Shown: positions 28,804-38,693 of the stretch, in pieces
Layout of the letters: every line of letters starts with the position of its first letter
How positions within the stretch are numbered: the first letter of the stretch is position 1
DNA from: an uncultured Allomuricauda sp.
GTDB taxonomy: Bacteria; Bacteroidota; Bacteroidia; Flavobacteriales; Flavobacteriaceae
Direction: 5' to 3'
DNA length: 64,000 bases
NCBI RefSeq assembly: GCF_947495325.1
Contig: NZ_CANLYK010000001.1
Coordinates: forward strand, 744,001-808,000
The notes under the pieces: generated by a model
Database searches by the model: none
The model's input: only the letters and a program-made list of their open reading frames with translations
What the model was told of the DNA's origin: nothing
Position numbers and translations under genes: made by a program

Positions 28804-28830
28804 AAAAGGGGCCTTCGGGCTCCTTTCTTT
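28804..28830 (+). terminator. Terminator of the lipoprotein cluster
   Basis: Same core as the hairpin at 26207 (AAAGGGGCCTTCGGGCTCCTTT) followed by CTTT. It lies 216 bp after the copy 2 stop, beyond the inverted-repeat element. Confidence 0.8.
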
Positions 28831-29168
28831 GTTTTCCCAAACTGTATTAAAAATCTACCAGAAGCTTCAAAACAATGTTTAGATTATGTATTGTTTTACA
28901 AAAGCGCCTCAATGCAGGTCTTTTGTTCGCACTATACTAACTCCTTTAATAATCCATTGAATCTCAATCACTTGATTTTTTAGAGTAGTTTTTATCCTAC
29001 GTTATTTTGTTTAAATCCATCCAGATTGGGTGTTTATCAACTGTAAAGCCTAATTCGTATATCTGAGCCCAAAAAGCGTTTTCAATGCCTATAAATTTGT
29101 AATCGGATACTACAAAACACAGTATTCCTTTCTTTTTAAAAAACATCATTAAACCTCTAAGAAGAATT

Positions 29169-29282
29169 ATGAAAACCTCAAATATTTTCAAGGCCCTTAT
29201 GGCAACATTAATCCTATTGATTTTAGCTACCTGTATTCTTTTGATTGCTGTATACTATGCAGGATATACACCAACGCTATAA
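29169..29282 (+). CDS. Possible small single-helix membrane protein (37 aa)
   Basis: ATG to TAA, 37 residues: a short polar/basic start (M-K-T-S-N-I-F-K), one uninterrupted hydrophobic helix of about 20 residues (A-L-M-A-T-L-I-L-L-I-L-A-T-C-I-L-L-I-A-V) and a tail Y-Y-A-G-Y-T-P-T-L. The composition is what a real membrane peptide would show, and the spacer has no competing gene. A hairpin lies 60 bp downstream. It could still be chance; no homologue is known to me. Confidence 0.4.
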   Translation: MKTSNIFKALMATLILLILATCILLIAVYYAGYTPTL

Positions 29283-29341
29283 AAATTTAAATAAAAAGTT
29301 TAGTTAGTTTGAGTTTGTTCAGTGTTTTTTTCAATTCAGAT

Positions 29342-29372
29342 AAGGCTTCGGGAACTAGTTTCCTGGGGCCTT
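29342..29372 (+). terminator. Possible terminator hairpin with GU pairs
   Basis: AAGGCTTCGGGAA pairs with TTTCCTGGGGCCTT through several G-T pairs (about 13 bp) and is followed by the T-rich CTGTTCTTTC. It could end transcription of the small gene at 29169 or be a chance structure. Confidence 0.35.
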
Positions 29373-29538
29373 CTGTTCTTTCACATAATTCTAAATACGT
29401 ATCCATTGGAAGCACGGCATTCTAAAAAAATTAAGGATTAAATGATTCCTATCATATCAATTCTAAAAACCCAAAAATCTCAATCGGTAAAATTTTTTAT
29501 TTCCAAATCAACCCCATTTTAACTTAACCTTTTAAATT

Positions 29539-30666
29539 ATGAAAAAGCTATTTCTTCTCTGTGTTTTACCCCTGTTCTGTATGGGGCAAAAAAAAATAAA
29601 GCTTACCAAAGCCCCGGTGGCATGGACATACGAAATTTCACCCTCCACCCCTTTGGATGAAAGCCTCCGCACCTTTTCTGCAACAGTGAATACCAAATTA
29701 GATCCCATGGATTTTTGGGACGATATCAACTGGGCCATGCAAATGGGTGAAATGGATTTGGAAGAACGCGCAAGACTTAGAAGACAAGCCGCGAAGGATA
29801 CCATTGCAAAATGGAGTAAACAATACCTATTAAATTCCCGACCCTTTGTATGGGTGAAAACCAACCCTGATTTCTATGTTGAGCTAAGCACGGATACCTT
29901 TAAAATGGAACATGTACAATTGGATGTGGACTATTCCAACCCAGAGAGCATTATGGGAGAAATCAATGTTGCAGCCAGGTTGTTGGTAAAGACGGCTCAA
30001 GACGAAGTACTTCTTGACAAGGAAATCCGGTATTATATTGATGATAAAGATGGATTGACAAACAAACTGCGTCTTAGGCATTTAGTTTTTAACCCTTCTT
30101 TCAAGGTAAAATACAAAATGACTAAAAAGCCCGAGAAAAAAAGAAAACTCCTAGAAAAAAGAATAAAAAAATACGAGGCCGACATTTTGGAGTATTTTAT
30201 CCAAGAAGCCGGGCGCATTTTAAAAGAACACTATTTGGTTCAACAAGTAAATGCTTATAGCGCCATGTTCGGAGTCAAAAGTAAAGATTATGAAGCTTTG
30301 AACGATGCAAATGAAATAGCAAAAAAGAGCATCAACTCCCTTTCAGCATTGAGCAAAAAGAAAAGAAAGCTGCTAAGCGAGATTAAACCCGATTTGGAAT
30401 ACGCAAGGGATTATTGGACCGATAAATTAACCCGAACTACAGATCCGACCATACAAAATGCGCTCAATGCCAATCTTTCAGCGGTACTATTAATTTTGGG
30501 AGACATTGAAGCTGCAAAATTTCATATCAAAAACATCCCTGAATATGAAGAATTAGGTTCTAAAACCATCTGGGATGGTAGTTTTACATATTACCTTCAA
30601 GGACTTGCCAATGCTATTGCTATAAAAGAGCAATACGGGGTACGTGCCCAACTACACAAATATTAA
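29539..30666 (+). CDS. Secreted protein of unknown function
   Basis: 375 residues; not recognised. A signal peptide of about 16 residues ends C-M-G-Q. The first 180 residues are mixed alpha/beta with many aromatic and acidic residues (M-D-F-W-D-D-I-N-W-A-M). A very basic stretch, K-K-P-E-K-K-R-K-L-L-E-K-R-I-K-K, lies near 195-215, and the C-terminal 150 residues are helical and could form TPR-like hairpins (L-S-A-V-L-L-I-L-G-D-I-E-A-A-K-F-H-I). No catalytic motif is visible. It is convergent with the GapN-type gene and lies just after the lipoprotein cluster, without an obvious link to it. Confidence 0.7.
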   Translation: MKKLFLLCVLPLFCMGQKKIKLTKAPVAWTYEISPSTPLDESLRTFSATVNTKLDPMDFWDDINWAMQMGEMDLEERARLRRQAAKDTIAKWSKQYLLNSRPFVWVKTNPDFYVELSTDTFKMEHVQLDVDYSNPESIMGEINVAARLLVKTAQDEVLLDKEIRYYIDDKDGLTNKLRLRHLVFNPSFKVKYKMTKKPEKKRKLLEKRIKKYEADILEYFIQEAGRILKEHYLVQQVNAYSAMFGVKSKDYEALNDANEIAKKSINSLSALSKKKRKLLSEIKPDLEYARDYWTDKLTRTTDPTIQNALNANLSAVLLILGDIEAAKFHIKNIPEYEELGSKTIWDGSFTYYLQGLANAIAIKEQYGVRAQLHKY

Positions 30667-30670
30667 ATCC

Positions 30671-30710
30671 CAAAAACTAAGTACGGATTATAAAATATAA
30701 TCCGTACTTA
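30671..30710 (-). terminator. Terminator of the GapN-type gene, overlapping its stop codon
   Basis: A perfect 15-bp inverted repeat, TAAGTACGGATTATA/TATAATCCGTACTTA with a 3-base loop (30678-30710), includes the last codons and stop of the gene. On the minus strand it is followed by AGTTTTTGG, a T-run. Confidence 0.75.
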
Positions 30711-32280
30711 AAAAGTTGCTCACTTTGGCTTCCAGCAGCTGCTCAATGGTTTCATTGTTCAACTCATTATCCTTAAAGGCTACAAACGTACGCACAGAGA
30801 AAGAACGCAACGCATCATGTACACTTAGTGTAGATTGCGCAGAGTCTTTTCTACCTGTAAAGGGATATACATCCGGACCACGTTGGCAAGAACTGTTCAA
30901 ATTCACCCTACAAACCAAATTGGCCAGTGTATCAATTAACGGGGAAAGGGTATATACATCCTTTCCAAACAAGCTAACCTGCTGTCCGTAATTGGACTCT
31001 GCCATATCGTTCAAGGGCTCTTCAATATCCATAAAAGAAAGAACTGGTATTATAGGGCCAAATTGTTCCTCTTCATACACCCTCATGTCTTTGGAAACAG
31101 GGTATAAAACGGCAGGCCAAATAAAATTATCCGACTGCTTTCCTCCTTTTTTGTTGTGAACTTTTGCTCCCTTCGTTTTGGCATCATCCAACAATTCTTG
31201 GATATATGCTGGTTTTCCAGGTTCAGGCAATGGAGTTAGTTTTGCTCCATCATCCCATGGGTTGCCAAATTTTAATGCATCTACCTTTTCAGAAAATCGT
31301 TTTAAGAATTCTTCTTTTATGTCCTCATGCACATAAACCACTTTTAAGGCCGTACAACGCTGCCCATTAAAAGATAATGTACCAGCCAAACATTCATTTA
31401 TGGTAAGGTCCAAATCGGCATCTGGTAAAATAATTGCCGGATTTTTAGCTTCCAACCCCAAAACCAATCGTAATCTATTGCTCTTTGGGTGCTGATCTTG
31501 CAGCGCATTGGCAGATTTACTGTTTCCTATCAAGGCCAGCACATCTACTTTTCCGGTCTTCATAATTGGAGCTGCCACTGCCCTACCCCTACCAAAAAGA
31601 ATATTCACCACCCCTTTAGGAAAACTACTTTGAAAAGCTTCCAAAAGTGGCGTAATCAACAAGACACCATGCTTTGCGGGTTTAAAAACCGTAGTGTTTC
31701 CCATTATGATTGCCGGAATCAAGAGGGCAAATGTTTCGTTCAATGGATAATTGTAGGGCCCCAAGCACAATACCACTCCTAGTGGACCTCTACGAATATG
31801 CGCATATACCCCATCATGCTTTTGAAACTTAGCAGAATCGCGATCCAATTGTTTGTAATCCTCAATGGTATCGTAAATGTACTCTACAGTTCGGTCAAAC
31901 TCCTTTTGTGAATCTGGTAAGGATTTACCAATTTCCCACATCAGCAGTTTTACAACCTCCTCCCGTTTCGCTTCCATCTTTTTTACAAAAGCCTCCATAC
32001 ACTCTATGCGATCTTTCACCTTCATTGTTGGCCACACACCTTGACCTTGGTTATATGCGCCCACAGCCGCATCCAAAGCATCCATGGCTTCTGGTTCGCC
32101 CATATCAGGAATACTGCCCAATAGAGTTGGGGCATATTCTACTGTTGATGAAATCGTTGAAAACACTTCTGTGCTATTCCCGTTCCATTTCTTTAATTCA
32201 CCGTTAACAAGATATTCTTGTTGATGAATCTGTTCTTTTATTTGAAATTCTTCAGGTATTTCAAGAGTTGTTTTTTTCAT
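30688..32280 (-). CDS. NADP-dependent glyceraldehyde-3-phosphate dehydrogenase-type aldehyde dehydrogenase (GapN-like)
   Basis: 530 residues, aldehyde dehydrogenase superfamily. The catalytic Cys309 is in N-G-Q-R-C-T-A-L-K, the general base E277 in L-G-L-E-A-K-N-P and the oxyanion Asn in G-P-Y-N-Y-P-L-N near 177. The R-C-T-A-L-K context and the ending [15 protein letters not shown] are typical of non-phosphorylating GAPDH, which oxidises glyceraldehyde 3-phosphate directly to 3-phosphoglycerate and yields NADPH. Substrate assignment rests on family resemblance only. It lies downstream of ilvC but beyond the ilv terminator. Confidence 0.82.
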   Translation of the reverse strand: MKKTTLEIPEEFQIKEQIHQQEYLVNGELKKWNGNSTEVFSTISSTVEYAPTLLGSIPDMGEPEAMDALDAAVGAYNQGQGVWPTMKVKDRIECMEAFVKKMEAKREEVVKLLMWEIGKSLPDSQKEFDRTVEYIYDTIEDYKQLDRDSAKFQKHDGVYAHIRRGPLGVVLCLGPYNYPLNETFALLIPAIIMGNTTVFKPAKHGVLLITPLLEAFQSSFPKGVVNILFGRGRAVAAPIMKTGKVDVLALIGNSKSANALQDQHPKSNRLRLVLGLEAKNPAIILPDADLDLTINECLAGTLSFNGQRCTALKVVYVHEDIKEEFLKRFSEKVDALKFGNPWDDGAKLTPLPEPGKPAYIQELLDDAKTKGAKVHNKKGGKQSDNFIWPAVLYPVSKDMRVYEEEQFGPIIPVLSFMDIEEPLNDMAESNYGQQVSLFGKDVYTLSPLIDTLANLVCRVNLNSSCQRGPDVYPFTGRKDSAQSTLSVHDALRSFSVRTFVAFKDNELNNETIEQLLEAKVSNFLSTDYIL

Positions 32281-32302
32281 GTGTTCAAATAGATTTTGAG
32301 TA

Positions 32303-32332
32303 ATTAAAAAATCCCCGATTGCTCAGGGATTT
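32303..32332 (-). terminator. Terminator of the ilv operon
   Basis: On the minus strand AAATCCC/GGGATTT (loop about 10 bases) is followed by six T. It lies 6 bp after the ilvC stop and separates the ilv operon from the GapN-type gene. Confidence 0.8.
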
Positions 32333-32337
32333 AGTCG

Positions 32338-33813
32338 TTATACAATGGGTTTCATTGCAGTCATGGATTCCCGAAGTCGAGCACCCACAATCTCTACAGG
32401 ATGTTCTCGTAATGCTTTGTTAACGGCAATCAATTTTACGTTGTCCACACCATTCCCTTTACCTTCGCCAAAGTGTTTGCCAATAATATCCGTATCCACG
32501 GTTTTCATGAAATCGGTCAATAACGGTTTGCATGCATGATCAAATAAATAACAACCATATTCAGCCGTATCAGAAATTACACGGTTCATTTCAAACAATT
32601 TCTTTCTTGCAATTGTATTGGCAATCAATGGGGTTTCATGCAATGACTCATAGTAGGCAGATTCTCCAATGATTCCCGATTCAGTCATGGTTTCATAGGC
32701 CAGCTCTACTCCAGATTTCACAAAAGCAACCATCAACACACCATTATCATAAAACTCTTGCTCTGAAATTTCAACAGCTCCAGCAGGAGTCTTCTCAAAA
32801 GCGGTATCTCCTGTAGCTGCTCTCCAATCTAACAAGTTTTTGTCGCCGCTCGCCCAATCTTCCATCATAGTTTTGGAGAAATGACCACTCATAATATCAT
32901 CCATATGCTTTTGGAACAACGGACGCATAATATCTTTTAAATCTTCGGCCAAATCAAATGCTTTTATCTTGGCAGGGTTGGACAATCTATCCATCATGTT
33001 GGTGATTCCTCCATATTTTAATCCTTCGGTAATCGTTTCCCATCCGTATTGAATCAATTTGGAGGCATACCCTGCATCAATCCCTTTTTCCAACATTTTA
33101 GTAAAGGAAAGTATCGATCCTGTTTGTAGAAGTCCACAAAGAATAGTCTGCTCTCCCATCAAATCAGATTTTACTTCAGCTACGAAAGAAGACTCCAAAA
33201 CTCCAGCTTTGTGTCCTCCGGTACCCGCAGCATAGGCTTTTGCTTGCTCCAGACCTTTGCCTTCAGGATCGTTCTCTGGATGTACGGCAATCAACGTAGG
33301 TACACCAAAACCTCTTTTGTATTCCTCACGCACCTCAGAACCCGGGCTTTTTGGAGCGACCATGATAACGGTTAAATCCTCTCGAACCTGTATGCCCTCT
33401 TCCACTATATTGAAACCATGTGAATAGGACAGCGTAGCACCCTTTTTCATAAGGGGCATAACCGTACTTACTACATTGGTGTGCTGTTTGTCTGGAGTAA
33501 GGTTGATAACCAAATCCGCGGTAGGAATCAGTTCTTCATAGGTTCCTACATTAAAATTATTCTCCTTGGCATTTTTATAGGACTGTCTTTGTTCTTTTAT
33601 GGCAGCTTCCCGTAAAGTGTATGAAATGTCCAATCCTGAATCTCTCATGTTCAAGCCTTGATTGAGGCCTTGGGCCCCACAACCGACAATTACAATTTTT
33701 TTACCTTTTAATGCTGTTACACCGTCAGCAAACTCGCTGGCATCCATGAACCTGCATTTTCCCAATTGTGTCAATTGATCTCGTAGTGATAGTGTATTAA
33801 AATAATTTGTCAT
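32338..33813 (-). CDS. ilvC: Ketol-acid reductoisomerase, class II
   Basis: 491 residues from the ATG at 33813, the same length as the E. coli enzyme and so the long class II form with a duplicated C-terminal knotted domain. It converts acetolactate or acetohydroxybutyrate to the dihydroxy acids of valine and isoleucine synthesis. The NADPH fold shows [14 protein letters not shown] near 55-68. The acidic metal-binding region includes [11 protein letters not shown]. The longer open frame upstream overlaps ilvN and was rejected. Last gene of the ilv operon. Confidence 0.96.
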   Translation of the reverse strand: MTNYFNTLSLRDQLTQLGKCRFMDASEFADGVTALKGKKIVIVGCGAQGLNQGLNMRDSGLDISYTLREAAIKEQRQSYKNAKENNFNVGTYEELIPTADLVINLTPDKQHTNVVSTVMPLMKKGATLSYSHGFNIVEEGIQVREDLTVIMVAPKSPGSEVREEYKRGFGVPTLIAVHPENDPEGKGLEQAKAYAAGTGGHKAGVLESSFVAEVKSDLMGEQTILCGLLQTGSILSFTKMLEKGIDAGYASKLIQYGWETITEGLKYGGITNMMDRLSNPAKIKAFDLAEDLKDIMRPLFQKHMDDIMSGHFSKTMMEDWASGDKNLLDWRAATGDTAFEKTPAGAVEISEQEFYDNGVLMVAFVKSGVELAYETMTESGIIGESAYYESLHETPLIANTIARKKLFEMNRVISDTAEYGCYLFDHACKPLLTDFMKTVDTDIIGKHFGEGKGNGVDNVKLIAVNKALREHPVEIVGARLRESMTAMKPIV

Positions 33814-33835
33814 TTTATCTTTTGGTTTACGCTGT

Positions 33836-34363
33836 TTATTTATTTTGAAATTCTGATAAGATATTTGTGATTGGCATGGCCGCCTTACTAACCGCAATTC
33901 TTCCGGAACGGACAAACTGCATTATTCCATAGGGTTCCAAAGCATCGTGCATTTCATCAATTTCATGCCTACGGCCCGATTTTGCCAACACAAAAAAGTC
34001 TCTTGCGACTGTAACAATTTGTGAATTACTCTCTTTTATAATGTTTTGAATCTGTCGTTCATCAAACAACAAATGGGATTCAATTTTAAAAAGAGCAGAT
34101 TCTTGATAAATGGTTTCATCGTCTGTATGGTAAAAGGCCTTGATAACTTCTATTTGCTTTTCAATTTGACCTACAATTTTTCTAGTCCATTCCTCGGAAG
34201 CAAAAATGACGATGGTAAATTTGGATACGTTTTCAATCTCTGATTTTGAGACATTTAAACTTTCAATATTAATGTGACGCTTTAAGAATATACCTGATAT
34301 TCTATTCAACAAGCCAATATTATTTTCTGAATAAACCGATATGGTATACCATTGTTTTTCCAT
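33836..34363 (-). CDS. ilvN: Acetolactate synthase small (regulatory) subunit
   Basis: 175 residues from the ATG at 34363, with an N-terminal ACT domain ([20 protein letters not shown]) and a second ACT-like half. It gives valine feedback control to IlvB. It starts 1 bp after the stop of the methyltransferase gene and ends 22 bp before ilvC, so it is firmly within the operon. Confidence 0.92.
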   Translation of the reverse strand: MEKQWYTISVYSENNIGLLNRISGIFLKRHINIESLNVSKSEIENVSKFTIVIFASEEWTRKIVGQIEKQIEVIKAFYHTDDETIYQESALFKIESHLLFDERQIQNIIKESNSQIVTVARDFFVLAKSGRRHEIDEMHDALEPYGIMQFVRSGRIAVSKAAMPITNILSEFQNK

Positions 34364-34364
34364 A

Positions 34365-34946
34365 CTATTTTGTTTTAACTGCAACTATTACCCCTGTTGA
34401 CCAGTCCATTTTTGTAATTGTAAAATCCTCCCTTGATTCCAGAATAGCAACCAAGTCGGATACATTATTTTCATGACCTTTGGGCCAGTTTGGTTGACTT
34501 TTCATATCATCAATTACATAAAAGCCCCCTTCTTTTATCAAAGCCAATGTTTGATCTAAAAAACTATACTTTCCAGGCCATGCATCTGCAAAAATCAAAT
34601 CAAATTTTTCACCTTTGTATGCTGATAACCAGTCTTCGCCATCTTCGCATATCAATTGTAATCTTTTTTCTTCCCCAAAAAAATGTTCAGCAATTTGGAT
34701 GAGTTCCTCGTCATTGTCTATGCTGATGAGTTTGGAGTTTTTATCCATTCCCTCCAGCATCCAAGCAAGTGATAGGCTCATTCCTGTTCCAAGCTCTAAA
34801 AAATTTCCAGCAGGTTTGGAGGAAATCAATGTTTTTAGTAGAGTACCAATGTACATATCCGAAGGCATGGTAAAACCAATCTCTTCCGACTTGGCAAGTA
34901 ATTCTGGATATATGCTTGGTGTATCTAAAATCTTGGTCTGATCCAT
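34365..34946 (-). CDS. Class I SAM-dependent methyltransferase inside the ilv operon
   Basis: 193 residues, Rossmann-type O-methyltransferase. Motif I is F-L-E-L-G-T-G-M-S near 49-57, the acidic motif II is I-S-I-D-N-D-E-E near 75-82, and motif IV-like D-L-I-F-A-D-A-W-P-G-K is near 115-125, followed by G-G-F-Y-V-I-D-D-M. The combination resembles catechol- and caffeoyl-CoA-type O-methyltransferases, but the substrate is unknown. Its ATG shares one base with the ilvB stop (TAATG) and its stop is 1 bp before ilvN, so it is translated with them. Such an enzyme is not part of branched-chain synthesis, making the position odd. Confidence 0.85.
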   Translation of the reverse strand: MDQTKILDTPSIYPELLAKSEEIGFTMPSDMYIGTLLKTLISSKPAGNFLELGTGMSLSLAWMLEGMDKNSKLISIDNDEELIQIAEHFFGEEKRLQLICEDGEDWLSAYKGEKFDLIFADAWPGKYSFLDQTLALIKEGGFYVIDDMKSQPNWPKGHENNVSDLVAILESREDFTITKMDWSTGVIVAVKTK

Positions 34947-36679
34947 TATTTTAATCTGATATCAGAAACTGATGCCCCAGAAGGAATCATTGGAAATACA
35001 TTGTCTTCTTTTTCCACCTTAACTTCTAAAAAATACGGATCTTTTGACGCCATCATTTCCGAAATCGTATCCTTTAGTTCTGATCGGACAGACACTCTTT
35101 TTGATTTGATGTGATAACCCTCTGCAATCTTTACAAAATCTGGATTTACCATTACAGTGGAGGCATATCTGCTTTCAAAGAAAAGCTCTTGCCACTGACG
35201 CACCATTCCTAAATGGTCGTTATTTAGAACCACTATTTTAACTGGAACATTGTGTTGAAAAATAACACCAAGCTCTTGAATGGTCATTTGATAACCCCCA
35301 TCGCCAATAATTGCAACTACTTCACGATCCATTGCCCCCATCTTGGCACCTATGGCAGCTGGCAATGCAAATCCCATAGTTCCCAGTCCTCCGGAAGTAA
35401 TATTGCTTTTGGACTGCTTGAATTTGGCATATCTACAGGCAATCATTTGGTGTTGCCCCACATCCGTTACAATAACTGCCTTATGTTCGGATGCAATATT
35501 GATCTGCTCAATAACTTCACCCATGGTAAGACCCTCCTTTGTGGGCGTGATATCGTTTTTTATAACCGTATCAAACTCTATTTGATGTTTTTTATCAAAC
35601 TCAGCCTTCCAGTCTTTATGCTCATTTTTATAAACCAAGGGCAATAACAAATCCAAAGTTTGTTTTGCGTTACCCAGTACAGCTACATCTGCATTTACAT
35701 TTTTATTGATTTCAGCCGGGTCAATTTCAAAATGTATGACCTTGGCTTGCTTGGCATAGGTATCCAAACTACCGGTAACACGATCATCAAAACGCATTCC
35801 GATAGCAATTAGAAGGTCACATTCATTGGTAAGCACATTTGGGCCATAGTTTCCATGCATACCCACCATACCGACATTTAATGGATGACTGGTATCCATA
35901 GCGGAGAGCCCTAAAATAGTCCACGCTGCAGGAATTCCGGTCTTCTCAACAAATGCTTTCAATTCTTCTTCAGCTTCTCCCAGTATAACACCTTGTCCAA
36001 AAACAATCATGGGTTTTTTGGCAGCATTGATAAGTTCAGCCGCAGCTTCAATAGCCTTTATATCCGGTTTTGGAACTGGTTTATAACTGCGTACACCTGA
36101 ACATTTCTCATATGTAAAGTCCAACTCATCAAATTGGGCATTCTTGGTAATATCAATCAAAACCGGTCCCGGTCTTCCTGATCTGGCTATATAAAAAGCT
36201 TTTGCCATAATTTCGGGAATCTCATCAGCTCGGGTAATTTGATAGTTCCATTTGGTAACTGGAGTAGATATTCCTACAATATCGGTTTCCTGAAAGGCAT
36301 CCGACCCCAATAAATGCCTAGGCACTTGACCCGTAATACAGACCATTGGAGTGGAATCTATTTGGGCATCGGCCAATCCGGTTACCAAGTTCGTTGCGCC
36401 TGGTCCTGAGGTTGCCATGGCTACACCCACTTTTCCGCTAACCCTTGCATATCCCTGAGCGGCATGTGTTGCGCCCTGTTCATGTCTAGTTAATATGTGG
36501 GTTAATTTATCTTGAAACTTATAAAGCTCATCATATATTGGCATGATTGCCCCTCCGGGATATCCGTAAATCAAATCCACACCCTCTGCCAACAAACAAT
36601 GTATAACTGCTTCTGCACCACTTATTTTAAGAGCGGTTGAATTTTTGGCATCCTTTTTTTGTTCTTTCAGTGTTTCCAT
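34946..36679 (-). CDS. ilvB: Acetolactate synthase large (catalytic) subunit
   Basis: 577 residues, thiamine-diphosphate enzyme joining two pyruvates, or pyruvate and 2-oxobutanoate. The catalytic Glu is in R-H-E-Q-G-A-T-H near 66, the FAD/substrate region A-T-S-G-P-G-A-T-N near 90, and the ThDP motif begins G-D-G-G-Y-Q-M-T and closes L-N-N-D-H-L-G-M-V-R. It starts 12 bp after ilvD. About 20 extra N-terminal residues rich in Lys come before the conserved start. Confidence 0.96.
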   Translation of the reverse strand: METLKEQKKDAKNSTALKISGAEAVIHCLLAEGVDLIYGYPGGAIMPIYDELYKFQDKLTHILTRHEQGATHAAQGYARVSGKVGVAMATSGPGATNLVTGLADAQIDSTPMVCITGQVPRHLLGSDAFQETDIVGISTPVTKWNYQITRADEIPEIMAKAFYIARSGRPGPVLIDITKNAQFDELDFTYEKCSGVRSYKPVPKPDIKAIEAAAELINAAKKPMIVFGQGVILGEAEEELKAFVEKTGIPAAWTILGLSAMDTSHPLNVGMVGMHGNYGPNVLTNECDLLIAIGMRFDDRVTGSLDTYAKQAKVIHFEIDPAEINKNVNADVAVLGNAKQTLDLLLPLVYKNEHKDWKAEFDKKHQIEFDTVIKNDITPTKEGLTMGEVIEQINIASEHKAVIVTDVGQHQMIACRYAKFKQSKSNITSGGLGTMGFALPAAIGAKMGAMDREVVAIIGDGGYQMTIQELGVIFQHNVPVKIVVLNNDHLGMVRQWQELFFESRYASTVMVNPDFVKIAEGYHIKSKRVSVRSELKDTISEMMASKDPYFLEVKVEKEDNVFPMIPSGASVSDIRLK

Positions 36680-36691
36680 AAAACAACTGTT

Positions 36692-38368
36692 TTAAATCAA
36701 ATCAGTAACACAACCCTGAGAGGCGGATGAAACCGTTTTGGCATATTTATACAAACTTCCTTTTTTAACTTTTAATGGGGGTTGTTTCCAGTTTGCTCTT
36801 CTTTCAGCTATTTCAGAATCGGTTAGATCAACTGAAATCTGGTTCTTTTCGGCATCAATGGTAATAATGTCACCATCTTTCAGCAAACCAATCATTCCTC
36901 CTTCTTGCGCTTCCGGACAAACGTGTCCCACAACAAACCCATGAGTTCCTCCGGAAAATCTCCCGTCGGTAATCAAGGCGACATCTTTTCCAAGGCCAGC
37001 TCCCATAATCGCAGCTGTCGGTTTTAGCATTTCTGGCATACCTGGACCTCCTTTTGGTCCTTCATACCGAATAACCACCACATCTCCTTTGCTTACTTCT
37101 CCCCTTCCAATTCCGGCATTAGCCAAAAATTCATCGTCATATACCTTTGCAGGACCTGAGAAATGCAATCCCTCTTTACCTGTAATCTTTGCGACCGCCC
37201 CATCTTCTGCCAAATTCCCGTAGAGAATACGTAGGTGACCTGTCTCCTTAATAGGGGCATCAATAGGTTTTATCACATCTTGACCCTCTGAAAGTTCAGG
37301 AAGCTCTGCTAAATTTTCAGCAATGGTTTTTCCTGTGACAGTAAGACAATCGCCATGGAGCATTCCATTTTCCAGCATAAACTTCATTACCGCTGGGGTT
37401 CCCCCAACACGATGAAGGTCTTCCATTAAATATTTTCCACTTGGCTTTAAGTCAGCCAAAAATGGTGTGGTATCGCTAATTTTCTGAAAATCATCAATTG
37501 TAAAATCAACTTCAGCTGCTTTGGCAATAGCCAAAAAGTGTAGAACCGCATTTGTGGAACCTCCGAGAAGGGTAAGTAAACGAACCGCATTTTCAAACGA
37601 TTTTCTTGTAATAATGTCACTCGGTTTAATATCATTTTCAATCAAGCGCCTAAGTGCGAAACCAGAGTTTATTGCATCTTTTTGTTTTTCCTTACCAATT
37701 GCAGGATTGGATGAGTTGTAAGGCATTGCCATACCCAAAGCTTCAATAGCCGAAGCCATTGTGTTTGCCGTATACATACCTCCACAAGCTCCCGCTCCTG
37801 GACACGCATTTTGAATAACACCTTTATAATCATCTTCATCCATGGTTCCAGCCACTTTCTCCCCCCACGCTTCAAAAGCGGAAACAATATCCAATTTTTT
37901 ATCCTTGAAACAACCAGAAGCAATAGTTCCTCCATACACCATGACAGAGGGTCTATCTAAACGGATCATTGCCATAAGTGCACCGGGCATATTTTTATCA
38001 CATCCCACAACGGTGACCAATCCATCATAATTCATTGCCTGAACAACGGTTTCCATGGAATCTGCAATAATATCTCTTGATGGAAGTGAATAACGCATTC
38101 CATAGGTGCCCATTGAAATACCATCACTAACGCCTATGGTATTAAAAACTAAACCTATTAGCCCGCCCTTATTTGTACCCGCTTTGACTTCTTGAGCCAA
38201 ATCATTTAAATGCATATTACAGGGGTTCCCCTCGTAGCCGGTACTGCCAATTCCAATAAGAGGTTTTTTAAGATCCTCCTCATTAAGTCCAATGGCATAA
38301 AGCATTGCTTGTGCTGCGGGTTGCGTTGGGTCTTGGGTGACATTTTTACTAAACTTGTTCAGTTCCAT
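36692..38368 (-). CDS. ilvD: Dihydroxy-acid dehydratase
   Basis: 558 residues, iron-sulfur dehydratase making the 2-oxo acids of valine and isoleucine. Cluster and metal motifs: P-C-N-M-H near 52, [10 protein letters not shown] near 122, [10 protein letters not shown] near 194, and [10 protein letters not shown] near 470. First gene of ilvD-ilvB-methyltransferase-ilvN-ilvC, with a predicted promoter about 50 bp upstream. Confidence 0.97.
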   Translation of the reverse strand: MELNKFSKNVTQDPTQPAAQAMLYAIGLNEEDLKKPLIGIGSTGYEGNPCNMHLNDLAQEVKAGTNKGGLIGLVFNTIGVSDGISMGTYGMRYSLPSRDIIADSMETVVQAMNYDGLVTVVGCDKNMPGALMAMIRLDRPSVMVYGGTIASGCFKDKKLDIVSAFEAWGEKVAGTMDEDDYKGVIQNACPGAGACGGMYTANTMASAIEALGMAMPYNSSNPAIGKEKQKDAINSGFALRRLIENDIKPSDIITRKSFENAVRLLTLLGGSTNAVLHFLAIAKAAEVDFTIDDFQKISDTTPFLADLKPSGKYLMEDLHRVGGTPAVMKFMLENGMLHGDCLTVTGKTIAENLAELPELSEGQDVIKPIDAPIKETGHLRILYGNLAEDGAVAKITGKEGLHFSGPAKVYDDEFLANAGIGRGEVSKGDVVVIRYEGPKGGPGMPEMLKPTAAIMGAGLGKDVALITDGRFSGGTHGFVVGHVCPEAQEGGMIGLLKDGDIITIDAEKNQISVDLTDSEIAERRANWKQPPLKVKKGSLYKYAKTVSSASQGCVTDLI

Positions 38369-38693
38369 TAATAGAATTATTTCAAATCTTGGATTTCTTT
38401 AGATTTACTTCAATATTCAAAGATAAATGTTTAAAAAGGCCAATAATTTTAACACATTTATTGTATTTAAATTCATTTAAAATAATATTGACCCATATTG
38501 CTGTATGTCAGTAATTTAACGTTAAACAAAATATCATATTCAATCATTTTTTAGGCATGTGAAGAAGTGAAATATTACCTTATCTGATGGAGTTCAAATC
38601 AATTTTGGAATTGAATAAAAGGTATGCGCTGGATAGGTGTCTTCTGACCCAATTAGAAAATTTCATTAATAGTGTACCTAAAATCTGAAGTCT
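38369..38693. other. Intergenic region between pxpC and ilvD
   Basis: 325 bp of AT-rich DNA. It holds the predicted ilv promoter near ilvD. No gene, hairpin terminator for the pxp operon or riboswitch was recognised in the remaining 250 bp. Confidence 0.5.
38418..38425 (-). promoter_or_regulatory. Predicted -7 box (TATCTTTG) of the ilv operon
   Basis: TATCTTTG on the minus strand fits TAnnTTTG and lies 50 bp before the ilvD ATG. A TTG about 15 bases upstream is slightly closer than the usual -33 spacing. Confidence 0.5.

Larger units (their letters stand above)
28589..29538. other. Repeat-bearing intergenic region
   Basis: 950 bp without a normal-sized gene. It holds an imperfect inverted-repeat element (28639-28752), a terminator duplicated from copy 1 (28804-28830), a possible 37-codon gene (29169-29282) and a GU-rich hairpin (29342-29372). 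The rest is AT-rich with no signal I can name. Confidence 0.6.

Noticed and set aside
28997-29191. 64-codon minus-strand frame in the spacer before 29539
   Set aside because: TTG start, overlaps the better candidate small gene on the plus strand, and shows no family pattern.
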